NCBI RefSeq assembly: GCF_001500045.1
Contig: NZ_LQIX01000009.1
Coordinates: 50,737 to 114,736, forward strand
Direction of reading: 5' to 3'
DNA: 64,000 nt
DNA from: Mycobacterium sp. GA-1199
GTDB taxonomy: Bacteria > Actinomycetota > Actinomycetes > Mycobacteriales > Mycobacteriaceae
Below the pieces are notes generated by a model. It saw nothing but the letters and a program-made list of their open reading frames with translations. It made no database searches and was not told where the DNA came from. Positions 19,679 to 28,353 of this stretch are shown here, piece after piece. Made by a program: the position numbers and the translations under genes. Position 1 is the stretch's first letter. Each line of letters starts with the position of its first letter.

Positions 19679-22326
19679 TGATCAAGATTGTCGATGCACC
19701 GACCGAACTGGCCGACGCCAGCCTGGTGGGCCACAAGTTCGCGCGCCAACAACGGCTACGCGATGCAGGGGTCCGGGTCCCACCGTTCTTCTGCGTCATC
19801 GTCGAGTCGCCATGGGTGGTCATCGCCGATGTGGTGTCCCCGTTTCCAGGAGTCGACGCCGGTGTAGAGCGGTTGACCGCATGGGCCGAGACGGCCCGCA
19901 GCGCTGCTGAACGCATGTCTCTCACGCCGGAAATACAAGCCGCAATCCGTCAGAAGTACATCGATCTCGCCGTGGACGAGGTCGCGGTCCGCGCATGCGT
20001 TGTCGGACGCGATGGTCAACTGGGTGAAGACGATGCCGCCGACGCCTTCGCGGGGCTGACCGACAGCTACCTTTACGTTCGCGCTGACGCGTTGATGGAC
20101 CGGGTTTCGGACTGCGTCGCGTCCGTCTTTAGCGTCAAGTCGGTGCTCTACCGCGCACAGCGCGGAATCGACCCAAGCATCCTCGGCGTGAGCGTGGGCG
20201 TTCAACAAATGATCGACGGGCAAAGCTCATTCGTCGCCTTCACCCATGACCCGGTAACCGGGTCCAGAGGGACGAAGGTCGCAGCGGCCTACGGCATCGG
20301 AGAAGGTGTTGTGGCCGAGCGTGCCGACATCGACCACTTCTTTTTCGGCCCAGGCGGAATCGAGAAGCGAATCTCGCACAAACAACGCATGCTCTGCCGG
20401 GCACCCACCGGAGGCGTTGCCGAATATCGCGTGCCCGACCATCTCGCCGACAAGCCCGTGCTTTCCGATGTGCAAATCGACCAGATCGCGACACTGGCGG
20501 AAATCGCCGAGCGAATCTTCCGCGGACCCCAGGACATGGAGGGTGTCGTCACCGCTGACTCGGCGGTCCACATGGTTCAGGTACGGCCGGCGGTGCGACC
20601 CCGAAACGCCAGCCTGTCCGTCGAGTGGACGAATCATAATCTGACGGAGAGCTTTCCGGGCGTGACGACGGCCATGACCTACTCGCACGCGCGAGCGTTC
20701 TACCGCATGAGCTTTCGCGACTTCTATCGCACTGTCGGCGTTTCGGACGACCATCTGCGCAGCCGAGAGCACCACCTGCGTCGCATGGTCGGATATCTCG
20801 ACGGCCGCCTCTACTACCGCCTCGATGCGTGGTATGCGTTGCACAGCCATATCCCCGGCTGGGAGGTCCTGCGGCCGGTATGGGAGCGATCCCTCGGATT
20901 GCATGGGGACAGCCCTGGCCTTCTTCCAGCACTCGACCGCGGTGCAGGCGTGCGACTCCTCGCGCTGGTACCTCGGCTGGTCTGGGTCGCCGTCCGCTTT
21001 CCCCGCCGACTACGCGACTTCCTGGCCTGGTGGGATGACCAGCACACGGCCGGGATGGAACTCGCCCAACTGCCGGCCGACGAAATCGTCGCCACGTACC
21101 GCAGAGTGTGGGCGGAGGCCGAACGCCACTGGGGCGTCACGATTCTCGCCAGCTATCTCGGGCTTGCCGTCTATGCCGCATCGATACTGCTCGCCCAGCG
21201 CTGGACCCGGATCGCCGAGGTCAACCTCGCAGCGCTGTTGCCCGGAGGACCGCCGAACCGGACGTTGGAGTCGGTGCACTCCATGGTGGCGATCGCCGAG
21301 CGGATCAACGCCATACCCGGCCTGTCGGAGCGCGTGATGACCGGCGACCCAGGTGAGACGTGGAAACAGATCGAGAGTGGTCGCTACAGCAGCAAGTTGG
21401 CCGCCGATATCGTTGCGCACCTTCGAACATTCGGCGATCGCGCGATGAACGACCTCAAGATCGAGGAACCCACGCCGCGTCAAAGGCCCGAGATGCTCAT
21501 CGATTCATTACGGCCGTTCGTAGCAGCGGGAGCGACGATGCAGCAGACCTCACTCCAGGAGGCGTCCGCGGCGCGAGGTGCGCTCGATGAGCTACGACGG
21601 ATCTGCCCGTCCAGATTCAGGCGCGCCATCCTGAAGGCAGCTCTACGCGCCGCACGGTTTCTCGCCAAAGCGCGCGAGGACACCCGATTCTGCCGCACGC
21701 AGCTCTACGGGTTCTCGCGGGAAGCCATGAGGCGTCTCGGTGCAGATCTCGCCGCTGCCGGATGGCTGGATTCCCCTGATGACTACGTACATCTGGAAGC
21801 TGAGGAGTTACTCGGTGCCTTCGAAGGCACGTCCACAATCGGCGATCTCCGCGGCTTGGCGCGAGCGCGGAAAGAGGCGTTCCTGCAGGCATGCAGTCGC
21901 TCTCCCTTGGCGTCCCGCTTCGAAACCGCGACACTGCCGATCGATATCGCCGATCTTCGCCGCAGTGCCGCAAATACTCCGGCGGGCTGCGGGCCCAGCA
22001 CCGTGCTGTCAGGGCTCCCATCGAGTGCGGGGATCGCCCGCGCCCAAGCGAAACTGGTCTTGCATCCCCATGTCAGGCCTGACGAATGCGCGGGGCGCAT
22101 ACTCGTCGCTCTCGAGACGGACCCCGGCTGGCTGCCACTGATGCTCAACGCCGCGGGACTCGTCGCCGAGCGAGGCAGCATGCTCTCCCACACCGCGATA
22201 ACCGGTCGCATGCTCGGGGTTCCCACCATAGTGGCGGTTTCCGGGGCGACGACCACGATCGCTGACGGCGACGAGATCGAAATCGACGGCCGTTCTGGCA
22301 TCGTTCGTATCTTCCACCGTGATTGA
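19678..22326 (+). CDS. ATP/phosphohistidine dikinase resembling rifampicin phosphotransferase or PEP synthase
   Basis: The 882-residue protein starts with an ATP-grasp domain like that of PEP synthase (VAVRACVVGRDGQ... TDSYLYV, and KVAAAYGIGEGVV). It ends with a swivelling phosphohistidine domain (RGSMLSHTAITGRMLGVPT, with the active His in SHTAI). No C-terminal PEP-binding barrel is present. That order and length match rifampicin phosphotransferase, which moves a phosphate from ATP to a substrate hydroxyl via His. The roughly 400-residue middle is unlike anything I recognise and probably binds the substrate. The ATG overlaps the upstream stop as TGATG; GTGs at 19672 and 19675 are alternatives. 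Confidence 0.75.
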   Translation: MIKIVDAPTELADASLVGHKFARQQRLRDAGVRVPPFFCVIVESPWVVIADVVSPFPGVDAGVERLTAWAETARSAAERMSLTPEIQAAIRQKYIDLAVDEVAVRACVVGRDGQLGEDDAADAFAGLTDSYLYVRADALMDRVSDCVASVFSVKSVLYRAQRGIDPSILGVSVGVQQMIDGQSSFVAFTHDPVTGSRGTKVAAAYGIGEGVVAERADIDHFFFGPGGIEKRISHKQRMLCRAPTGGVAEYRVPDHLADKPVLSDVQIDQIATLAEIAERIFRGPQDMEGVVTADSAVHMVQVRPAVRPRNASLSVEWTNHNLTESFPGVTTAMTYSHARAFYRMSFRDFYRTVGVSDDHLRSREHHLRRMVGYLDGRLYYRLDAWYALHSHIPGWEVLRPVWERSLGLHGDSPGLLPALDRGAGVRLLALVPRLVWVAVRFPRRLRDFLAWWDDQHTAGMELAQLPADEIVATYRRVWAEAERHWGVTILASYLGLAVYAASILLAQRWTRIAEVNLAALLPGGPPNRTLESVHSMVAIAERINAIPGLSERVMTGDPGETWKQIESGRYSSKLAADIVAHLRTFGDRAMNDLKIEEPTPRQRPEMLIDSLRPFVAAGATMQQTSLQEASAARGALDELRRICPSRFRRAILKAALRAARFLAKAREDTRFCRTQLYGFSREAMRRLGADLAAAGWLDSPDDYVHLEAEELLGAFEGTSTIGDLRGLARARKEAFLQACSRSPLASRFETATLPIDIADLRRSAANTPAGCGPSTVLSGLPSSAGIARAQAKLVLHPHVRPDECAGRILVALETDPGWLPLMLNAAGLVAERGSMLSHTAITGRMLGVPTIVAVSGATTTIADGDEIEIDGRSGIVRIFHRD

Positions 22327-22342
22327 CAGAGGCGGAACACGA

Positions 22343-23524
22343 ATGCGCTTACCACTCGATCCGAGGCCGGGCACGTCGCTGCCCCCGGACTATGTCGACG
22401 TCTTCCGCGGGTGCCCAACCCTTGACGTCGAGCTGCCGGACGGTACGGCGGCCATCGCCGTAGCGCGCCACTCCGACGTCCGAACGGTGTTGAGCGACGA
22501 CCGTTTCAGCCGTGCGCAGTTCGGCGTTCGGACGCTGAGCGCCGATTCACAATTCGGGTTGGTCACCGTTGATCCACCGCTGCACACAGTTCGACGCGGC
22601 TTCCTCCGGGGGTGGCTCACGACGCGAAGGGCGCGACAAGCGTGCCCGCACATCGAACATGTCGCCAACCAACTCATCGACGACTTGCTGAGGGAAGGCC
22701 CGCCCGCCGACATCTTCGCGCTATTCTGTCGCCCATTCCCGACCCTTGTCCACATGAACCTCCTCGGGCTCGACGCCGCTGATCTGCCGTACCTAGCCCC
22801 CCGGCTGACGGTCGTCTGGTCGTCCGGCCGGTACCACGACGATGAAGTCGCAAAGGCGGGAGGCGAACTGCGCGAATACCTCGGACGTCACGTGATTCGT
22901 TCGCGGCGGGCCGGCACCGCGGGCGGATTGATCGATACGTTGGCCAGGGAGGATTCCGCGAGCAGGCTCACGGACACAGAAATCGTCACGATCAGCATCG
23001 GTCTGCTGTTGGCCGGTGCCGAGACGACGGCAAGTCACCTCGCGCTGGGCCTCATCGACATACTCGAACGGCCCGGGTTGGCAGACGAACTCCGCCGCCA
23101 CCCCGCCGAGATTCCAGCCACCGTCGAGGAACTCCTCCGGTGGGTGTGGTTCGACGGAAGGGCCGGCGGGCCCGGCAAAGCGCACGTCGCCATGGCGGAT
23201 ATCCAGCTGCACGATCGCCTGATAACAACGGGCCAAGTGGTCATTCCCATGGTGGACATTGCCAACCGCGATCTCGAGGTGTTTCCCGATGCCGACGAGT
23301 TCTGTTCGCATCGAAACCCGAACCCACACCTCGGGTTCGGCCACGGTCGGCACCAGTGCATCGGAATGGCTCTTGCGCGGGTCGAACTACAGGTTGGCCT
23401 GCATACCATGCTGACTCGACTCGACGGGATCACGTTGGTTCCCGATGCCGACATCGAGTGGCGCAGCGGCATCTTCACGCGTGCCGTAGGGAATCTGCCG
23501 GTAACGTGGCGAGGAGGCGGGTGA
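22343..23524 (+). CDS. Cytochrome P450 (second of two in the cluster)
   Basis: The P450 of about 393 residues has the I-helix motif LLLAGAETTASHL, ExxR in VEELLRW, and the haem loop LGFGHGRHQCIGMALA. It is shorter than the first P450 and looks like the soluble CYP105/CYP107-type class. The ATG at 22343 follows a GAGGCGG site; a GTG at 22319 overlapping the dikinase gene is possible. It ends in an ATGA overlap with the UbiA gene, so it is translated with the operon. Confidence 0.9.
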   Translation: MRLPLDPRPGTSLPPDYVDVFRGCPTLDVELPDGTAAIAVARHSDVRTVLSDDRFSRAQFGVRTLSADSQFGLVTVDPPLHTVRRGFLRGWLTTRRARQACPHIEHVANQLIDDLLREGPPADIFALFCRPFPTLVHMNLLGLDAADLPYLAPRLTVVWSSGRYHDDEVAKAGGELREYLGRHVIRSRRAGTAGGLIDTLAREDSASRLTDTEIVTISIGLLLAGAETTASHLALGLIDILERPGLADELRRHPAEIPATVEELLRWVWFDGRAGGPGKAHVAMADIQLHDRLITTGQVVIPMVDIANRDLEVFPDADEFCSHRNPNPHLGFGHGRHQCIGMALARVELQVGLHTMLTRLDGITLVPDADIEWRSGIFTRAVGNLPVTWRGGG

Positions 23525-24411
23525 TGAGTACCGCGGTTCGCATGTCGTATTTCGTCGTCGACAGGTATCCGCCGATTCTTGCGAGCGTGTACGCCTTGGT
23601 CTTCGGCGTCGGAGCGATCGGTCTGTTCAATGCGCTCGCCGGGGAGCGGATTTCTGCCGCTGCGATGCCCACGTTGGGGATCGTCGCTGTGACCCTGTTC
23701 GCCGACTTGCTGATACTTCGGGTCTTCGACGACATCCGAGACAGCGACTATGACCGGATCGCCAACCCACAGCGCTCAGTGGCGTCCGGTGCCGTTGCGC
23801 ATCGCGACCTGTCCACTCTGTGCGCCATGTGCGTGACGGTCATCATCGTCGCGAATATGTCCTTCTTCAACGGACTGTTCATTCTCGTCGTCCAACTTCT
23901 CTACGCCGGTGCGCTGGTGGCTGCCGGGCAGCGATTCCCGGCTATCAGCGGCGACAACCTCGTTGTGAACCTGCTTCTCGGCATTCCCGTTCAACTACTG
24001 CTGTACGTGTACCTGCTCGCGGCCTTCGCCGACATCCGCGCCGAGGCGCCGACCGCAGTCGTCGGTGGGTTGGGAGTTCTGATTCTCGTACTGTTCGCCG
24101 GCCAGGTCGAGTTCGGAAAGAAGCTCGTCCACCAGCCCGCGCCAGGCGAACGAAGCTACGTCAATTCGATTGGCTACCGAGCAACGTCGCTGCTGACGTT
24201 CGGCACCGGGCCGCTCGCCGTCGCGCTGTTCGCGATCGCCGCGCCTGTTTCGCCACTCGCCAAGGCATTCGTCGCGTTGCCTGCCATCGGAATTACCGGC
24301 TTCGGCATCAACTACCTCAGGAACAAAGACAACAGATGGCCGGCGGCGTTATCAACCCTCGGCCTACTGGGCACGCTGGTCGCCTTTGCTGTCGTCGGAG
24401 CGGTCGGTTAG
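23524..24411 (+). CDS. UbiA-superfamily prenyltransferase or membrane terpene cyclase
   Basis: The 295-residue membrane protein has 8-9 hydrophobic helices. The first Asp-rich motif is VFDDIRDSDYDRIANPQR, matching the NDxxDxxxD metal site of UbiA enzymes. The second motif is weak, with QVEFGKKLVHQ where DxxxD is usual. UbiA proteins join prenyl diphosphates to acceptors; some actinobacterial relatives cyclise prenyl diphosphates. With two prenyl synthases nearby, a prenyl donor is available. Last gene of the operon; its stop overlaps the stop of the convergent gene by 4 bp. Confidence 0.78.
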   Translation: MSTAVRMSYFVVDRYPPILASVYALVFGVGAIGLFNALAGERISAAAMPTLGIVAVTLFADLLILRVFDDIRDSDYDRIANPQRSVASGAVAHRDLSTLCAMCVTVIIVANMSFFNGLFILVVQLLYAGALVAAGQRFPAISGDNLVVNLLLGIPVQLLLYVYLLAAFADIRAEAPTAVVGGLGVLILVLFAGQVEFGKKLVHQPAPGERSYVNSIGYRATSLLTFGTGPLAVALFAIAAPVSPLAKAFVALPAIGITGFGINYLRNKDNRWPAALSTLGLLGTLVAFAVVGAVG

Positions 24412-25427
24412 TCGGCTAGCTGAAACTGGGGAAAGTACGACACCGTCTCGTCGATGAGACTGGCCAGTCCAGTCACACACCGGGGGTCGCCGCTGAGCGG
24501 CGCGAGTGTGTGGCGAACGGCACGGACGATGGGCCGGACCGCTTCTGCGTAGCTGGAGACGACGTCCGCCGCCAGCATCGCTCGCTTCAGTTCGGTTCGC
24601 GCCTCGTCCGAAGTGCGCGCTTGCCGGTGGAGGTCCATCAGTTCCGTGCGCCGGGCAGCCGGCACACTGCCCAAGAGGTGAACGAGCAGATAGGTCGCAG
24701 TGCCGTTGCGCAGGTCCTCGTCCCGATCGGCGATCAGGTCGCGTTGGTCGTTGACCAGTTGACGGAGCACTCCGAGCTTCCTACCGAACGAGCGCCAGGC
24801 ATCGACCCGGTGGGCGTCGCACCCCGCGAAGTGTGCGGCGAGCGCGGCGGACATTCCGTAGGGGGCGCCCGTCTTACCCTCGTAGCTCTGCAGCACCGCG
24901 TCGATAGTCGCGGTTTCCGGGTCGAGAACCAGGTCGGTCAGCTGACCGCTCAGTGCGTCGACGGATCCGCTGCCGTACTCAGTGATCATCCGAAACCGAA
25001 CAGCATCGGATATCGGCAGGTCGCCGACGATATCGAGCGGCAGCCGATTACCTACCGCAATCGCGGTCATAATCCCGCAGTTGCGTTCCGTGGCATCGGA
25101 CTGAGCGAGTTGCGGAGAGTCGATCATGTCGTCCATATACCGCGCCGCCGCCCACCACAGCGTGTGAATGAGGGCCACAGGTGTGGCGCGCATCGGCAAA
25201 GCGGTCTCGGTGCCGAACACCAGCACCGGCAGCATGACGATGCCGTTGATGCTGGGCGCGGAGCCGTCCCATGGAATCTTGGTGCGGAACTTGTTGACGA
25301 ACACCCCCATCGCGCGCTGACCGGGCGAATCGCTGTCCAACAGGCGCTCGCTCAGTGCCGCAGCGTGTGCCGCGACCTCCGCGAGCGCGCGTTGCTGTAC
25401 GGTCGGGTCGCACTTCTCGAGTTCCAC
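24408..25427 (-). CDS. Second polyprenyl-diphosphate-synthase-like protein
   Basis: The 339-residue protein belongs to the class I prenyl synthase fold. It has a DDxxD motif in ARYMDDMIDSP and a second site NDQRDLIADRDED followed by LRNGTATYL, a layout like that of FPP/GGPP synthases. It is only weakly similar by eye to the first prenyl synthase (16750-17772). It may be a chain-length modifier or a terpene-cyclase-like variant. GTG start with a GGGAGG site; 24 bp after mmpL, so the two are one operon. Tail-to-tail with the UbiA gene. Confidence 0.65.
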   Translation of the reverse strand: MELEKCDPTVQQRALAEVAAHAAALSERLLDSDSPGQRAMGVFVNKFRTKIPWDGSAPSINGIVMLPVLVFGTETALPMRATPVALIHTLWWAAARYMDDMIDSPQLAQSDATERNCGIMTAIAVGNRLPLDIVGDLPISDAVRFRMITEYGSGSVDALSGQLTDLVLDPETATIDAVLQSYEGKTGAPYGMSAALAAHFAGCDAHRVDAWRSFGRKLGVLRQLVNDQRDLIADRDEDLRNGTATYLLVHLLGSVPAARRTELMDLHRQARTSDEARTELKRAMLAADVVSSYAEAVRPIVRAVRHTLAPLSGDPRCVTGLASLIDETVSYFPQFQLAD

Positions 25428-25451
25428 AGGTCCTCCCGCGTGCGGCGCTAT

Positions 25452-27689
25452 TCAGTCAGCTGCCAGTTGTGCCGTCAGTTGGCGCACGCTCAATTGAGAC
25501 GGCCGACGGGCCCGACGCGCGAGAAGGTGCGTGGGACGCCGTCGCCAACGGGGCGCCCACCAGTTCGCGCCCCCCAGCAGCCTCATCGCGGCGGGCATGA
25601 GTACCGCACGAATTAGTGTGGCGTCGAACAGAATTGCCAGTGTCACACCGACTCCGAGCAACTTCACGAATGAAACCTGAGAGGTCGCCATCGCGATGAA
25701 CACGACTGACATGATCAGTGCTGCCGCAGTGACGACGGGGCCGACGCGTTGCAGCCCGAACATCACCGCGCGGTTGGTGTCGCCGTGCGCGCGGTACTCC
25801 TCAGTGATGCGCGACAACAGGAACACCTCGTAGTCCATGGACAGCCCGAACGCGAGACAGATGATCATGATCGGCACCGGTGTGGCCAGTGTCCCGGTGA
25901 CGGCGAAATCTCCAACCAGCCACTTGAGGTGGCCTTCCTGAAAGATGAACACCATCGCACCGAGAGTCGCGGACAAGCTGACTATGTTGAGTAGCAACGC
26001 CTTTACCGGCAGTACGAGGCTTCGGGTGAACGCGAATAGCACACCGAACATCGCCAGCACGATGAGTGCGGCGGCAAACGGAACTCGGTCGAGCAGAACA
26101 CCTTTGGCATCAAGGCTCTCTGCGGTGAGTCCACCGACGTGCACGGTGCCTGGATTTGGGGTCTGGCGTACCTGATCAAGCAGCAGGTGGGCCGCGTCAG
26201 TGTAGGGGTCGACGTCTGGCAGCAGCCGCAGATAAGCGTCATTCGCGTCAGGCACCGGACTCTGGCCAATCCGTTGGCCGTCGATATAGCTTGTCATTCC
26301 AAGTTTGAGGGCAACGACGTGTGGCAACTGTGACAGTGTCGCGGCGTACCTGTCCAGTTGTTCCGCGTCCGCGTAGCCTTCGACGATCACATCGATCGCC
26401 GCAGTCGCTTGTGCCGGGAACTGGGAGCGGACCACGTCGCCGACACTTCGGCTTTCGATCGTTGCCGGCAGCGACCGGTCGTCCGAGAAGTTCAACCGGA
26501 TGCTCCCGAAAGGTGCTGCGAGCACAAGAGCCAAGAGCAGGACCGCTGACCCCATCAGTATCGGTCTACACATGACCAACCGTGAACTGCGGAACCAGAA
26601 CCCGTCTTCCTCAGTCCGCGCGACCCGTTTACGCCTGAACCGCTGCGGAATCACCCGTCGCACATTGAGCGAGTCGATTCGGGGGCCCAGAAGTTGCAAC
26701 ATGGCTGGCAGGACAACCAGCGCACACACTGTCGCGAGCAGTATCACGCCGATGCACGCATAGGCGATCGAACGCAGGAACATCATCGGGAAGGCAAGCA
26801 GCGCAAGCACGGACAGCGCCACCGCAGTGGCAGAGAATACGACTGTACGGCCGGCGGTTCGAACCGACTCGATGATCGCGTCGTCGAGGGTCTGGGCCCG
26901 AGTTCGCTCCTCCCGGAACCTGGTCAGCACCAGAAGGGTGTAGTCGATGGCCAGAGCCAAACCGAGAATCGTCGTCACGTTGAGCGCATAGTTGGAGACT
27001 GGGGTCACATCGGACAACAACGCCAGCAGACCAAGTGAACCCGCGATCGACAGCATTCCGATGACGAGCGGCAAGCCGGCTGCGACGAGACTGCCGAACA
27101 CCAGGGTCATCAGGAACAGGATCACCGGCAGCGCAATCGCTTCGCTGATCGCCAAATCGTGGTTGAGCTGATCGGTCACATCGTCGTAACTGACTGCCTC
27201 ACCGCCCAGTTCGAGCTTCAGCGGACCGCGCTCTGTGTCGCGGTAGGTCGCGATGAGATTCCTGGCCGCCGCCGAAAACTCACGCTCGTCGCCTTCGACG
27301 TGCGCCACGATCAGCGCCTTCGTCCCGTCGTTGCTGCGGAGCAGTTCGGATTTGCCCGGTCCCCAGTACGAGCTGACTGTCGTGATACCAGGCGTGGCGG
27401 CGAGCTCCTGAGTCAGGATCTCGCCGGCGGCAACCGCCACGGGATCGTCGACAGACCGGCCGCGGGTGTCGGTCGCGAGAATCACCAGGTTCGGTTTGCC
27501 GACGTGAAAACGCTCCTCCAGCAGGGCAGCGGCGCGCTGCGCCTCGGAAGAACCGCTGTAGAAGCCGCCGCCTGACAACCGCTCACTGATCCCCGAGCCG
27601 TATACGAGTGCGGCAATCATGAGTACCGAGGTCGCGGCAAGAACCGTCTTCGGCCGAGTCACGGCTAACCGTGCGAGCCACTCCAGCAT
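25452..27689 (-). CDS. MmpL-family RND lipid exporter
   Basis: The 745-residue RND protein has two groups of transmembrane helices, each following an extracytoplasmic loop. Proton-relay motifs are visible in both halves: LALAIDYTLLVLTRF and AFGLSMDYEVFLLSR. MmpL proteins move lipids such as trehalose mycolates and polyketide lipids across the inner membrane. Here it is cotranscribed with the second prenyl synthase and carries the shared promoter element, so it probably exports the cluster product. The start at 27689 follows AGGAGAGG; 17 upstream in-frame codons were left out. Confidence 0.88.
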   Translation of the reverse strand: MLEWLARLAVTRPKTVLAATSVLMIAALVYGSGISERLSGGGFYSGSSEAQRAAALLEERFHVGKPNLVILATDTRGRSVDDPVAVAAGEILTQELAATPGITTVSSYWGPGKSELLRSNDGTKALIVAHVEGDEREFSAAARNLIATYRDTERGPLKLELGGEAVSYDDVTDQLNHDLAISEAIALPVILFLMTLVFGSLVAAGLPLVIGMLSIAGSLGLLALLSDVTPVSNYALNVTTILGLALAIDYTLLVLTRFREERTRAQTLDDAIIESVRTAGRTVVFSATAVALSVLALLAFPMMFLRSIAYACIGVILLATVCALVVLPAMLQLLGPRIDSLNVRRVIPQRFRRKRVARTEEDGFWFRSSRLVMCRPILMGSAVLLLALVLAAPFGSIRLNFSDDRSLPATIESRSVGDVVRSQFPAQATAAIDVIVEGYADAEQLDRYAATLSQLPHVVALKLGMTSYIDGQRIGQSPVPDANDAYLRLLPDVDPYTDAAHLLLDQVRQTPNPGTVHVGGLTAESLDAKGVLLDRVPFAAALIVLAMFGVLFAFTRSLVLPVKALLLNIVSLSATLGAMVFIFQEGHLKWLVGDFAVTGTLATPVPIMIICLAFGLSMDYEVFLLSRITEEYRAHGDTNRAVMFGLQRVGPVVTAAALIMSVVFIAMATSQVSFVKLLGVGVTLAILFDATLIRAVLMPAAMRLLGGANWWAPRWRRRPTHLLARRARRPSQLSVRQLTAQLAAD

Positions 27690-27840
27690 GACTGCCCTCT
27701 CCTGCCTCGACGGGTACGGCGATTGCCGTCCTTTCGCCATAACTGAGATGGAGAAACCACGAAGACGAATCGGACACTTCGTGTCTTCTTCGTCGGTGTT
27801 ATGACCGATAAATCATCAGTCGCGCTCGGTGCCACGAGCG

Positions 27841-27895
27841 CAGTAGCCCCCCACTGCAATCCGGCCCGGTTTCGGCACGGTACTACTTAGTCGCG
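27841..27895 (-). promoter_or_regulatory. Shared upstream element, copy 3 (mmpL operon)
   Basis: Minus-strand copy of the 55-bp element seen at 17867 and 18079. Left block ACTAAGTAGTACC, centre GCCGAAAC, right block GATTGCAGTGGGG and end CTACTG are the same as, or close to, copy 2. It ends about 150 bp upstream of the mmpL start. Its upstream edge overlaps the last codons and stop of the truncated ArsR gene. The remaining 27690-27840 stretch contains no gene. Confidence 0.8.
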
Positions 27896-28186
27896 GTCTG
27901 AGCATCGCTGTCGCAGCAGGAGTCCGGTCACAGCGCGGATGCCGACTGCCGACGATTCCAGCACGCTGTCGGCGGCGTCGCGGGAAAGTGGCGCGAAGAT
28001 CTCCTTGATGGTGCCGCGCAAAGGCGCGGGTTTGCCTACCGCCTCGGCCAGTTGCTTGACCGATATCTCAGCGTCCGTCAGCGCCCAAAGGACCTGGATG
28101 CGGGTCGGGCCCGCGAGCATCCTCAGCACCTCGACCACAAACCAGACCTGATCCTCGACGATGTGCGGATGCTTATCTGCATTCAT
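27887..28186 (-). pseudogene. Truncated ArsR/SmtB-family metalloregulator (KmtR-like N-terminus)
   Basis: The first half (DQVWFVVEVLRMLAGPTR and AEISVKQLAEAVGKPAP) matches the start of mycobacterial ArsR proteins such as KmtR/NmtR. In that family GKPAP leads into the DNA recognition helix (SVSQHLAKL). Here the sequence changes to an unrelated tail (LRGTIKEIFAPLSRDAADS...). The recognition helix and C-terminal metal residues are missing, so the 99-residue product should not bind DNA normally. The break lies at the right edge of the accessory block. The ORF stays open 69 codons upstream of the chosen ATG. Confidence 0.6.
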
Positions 28187-28353
28187 ACGCAGATATTTGC
28201 CGACATATGTCAGCCTGGCCCGAACGAACGGGAAAACCCGCGCGGAAACCTGCCGAGGACGGGTAAGGAGCACCCCAGTTCCCATACGATCCGAGACGAC
28301 GCGCAGGTTCCTTCGACGAAACGAGAAGACCCATATCCGACACCGCGTTTCAG

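Noticed and set aside
15473..24411. Cluster as a C50 or other carotenoid pathway
   Set aside because: GGPP synthase, a phytoene-synthase-like protein and UbiA would fit lycopene elongation, but no CrtI desaturase or cyclase gene is present, and the synthase motifs are altered.
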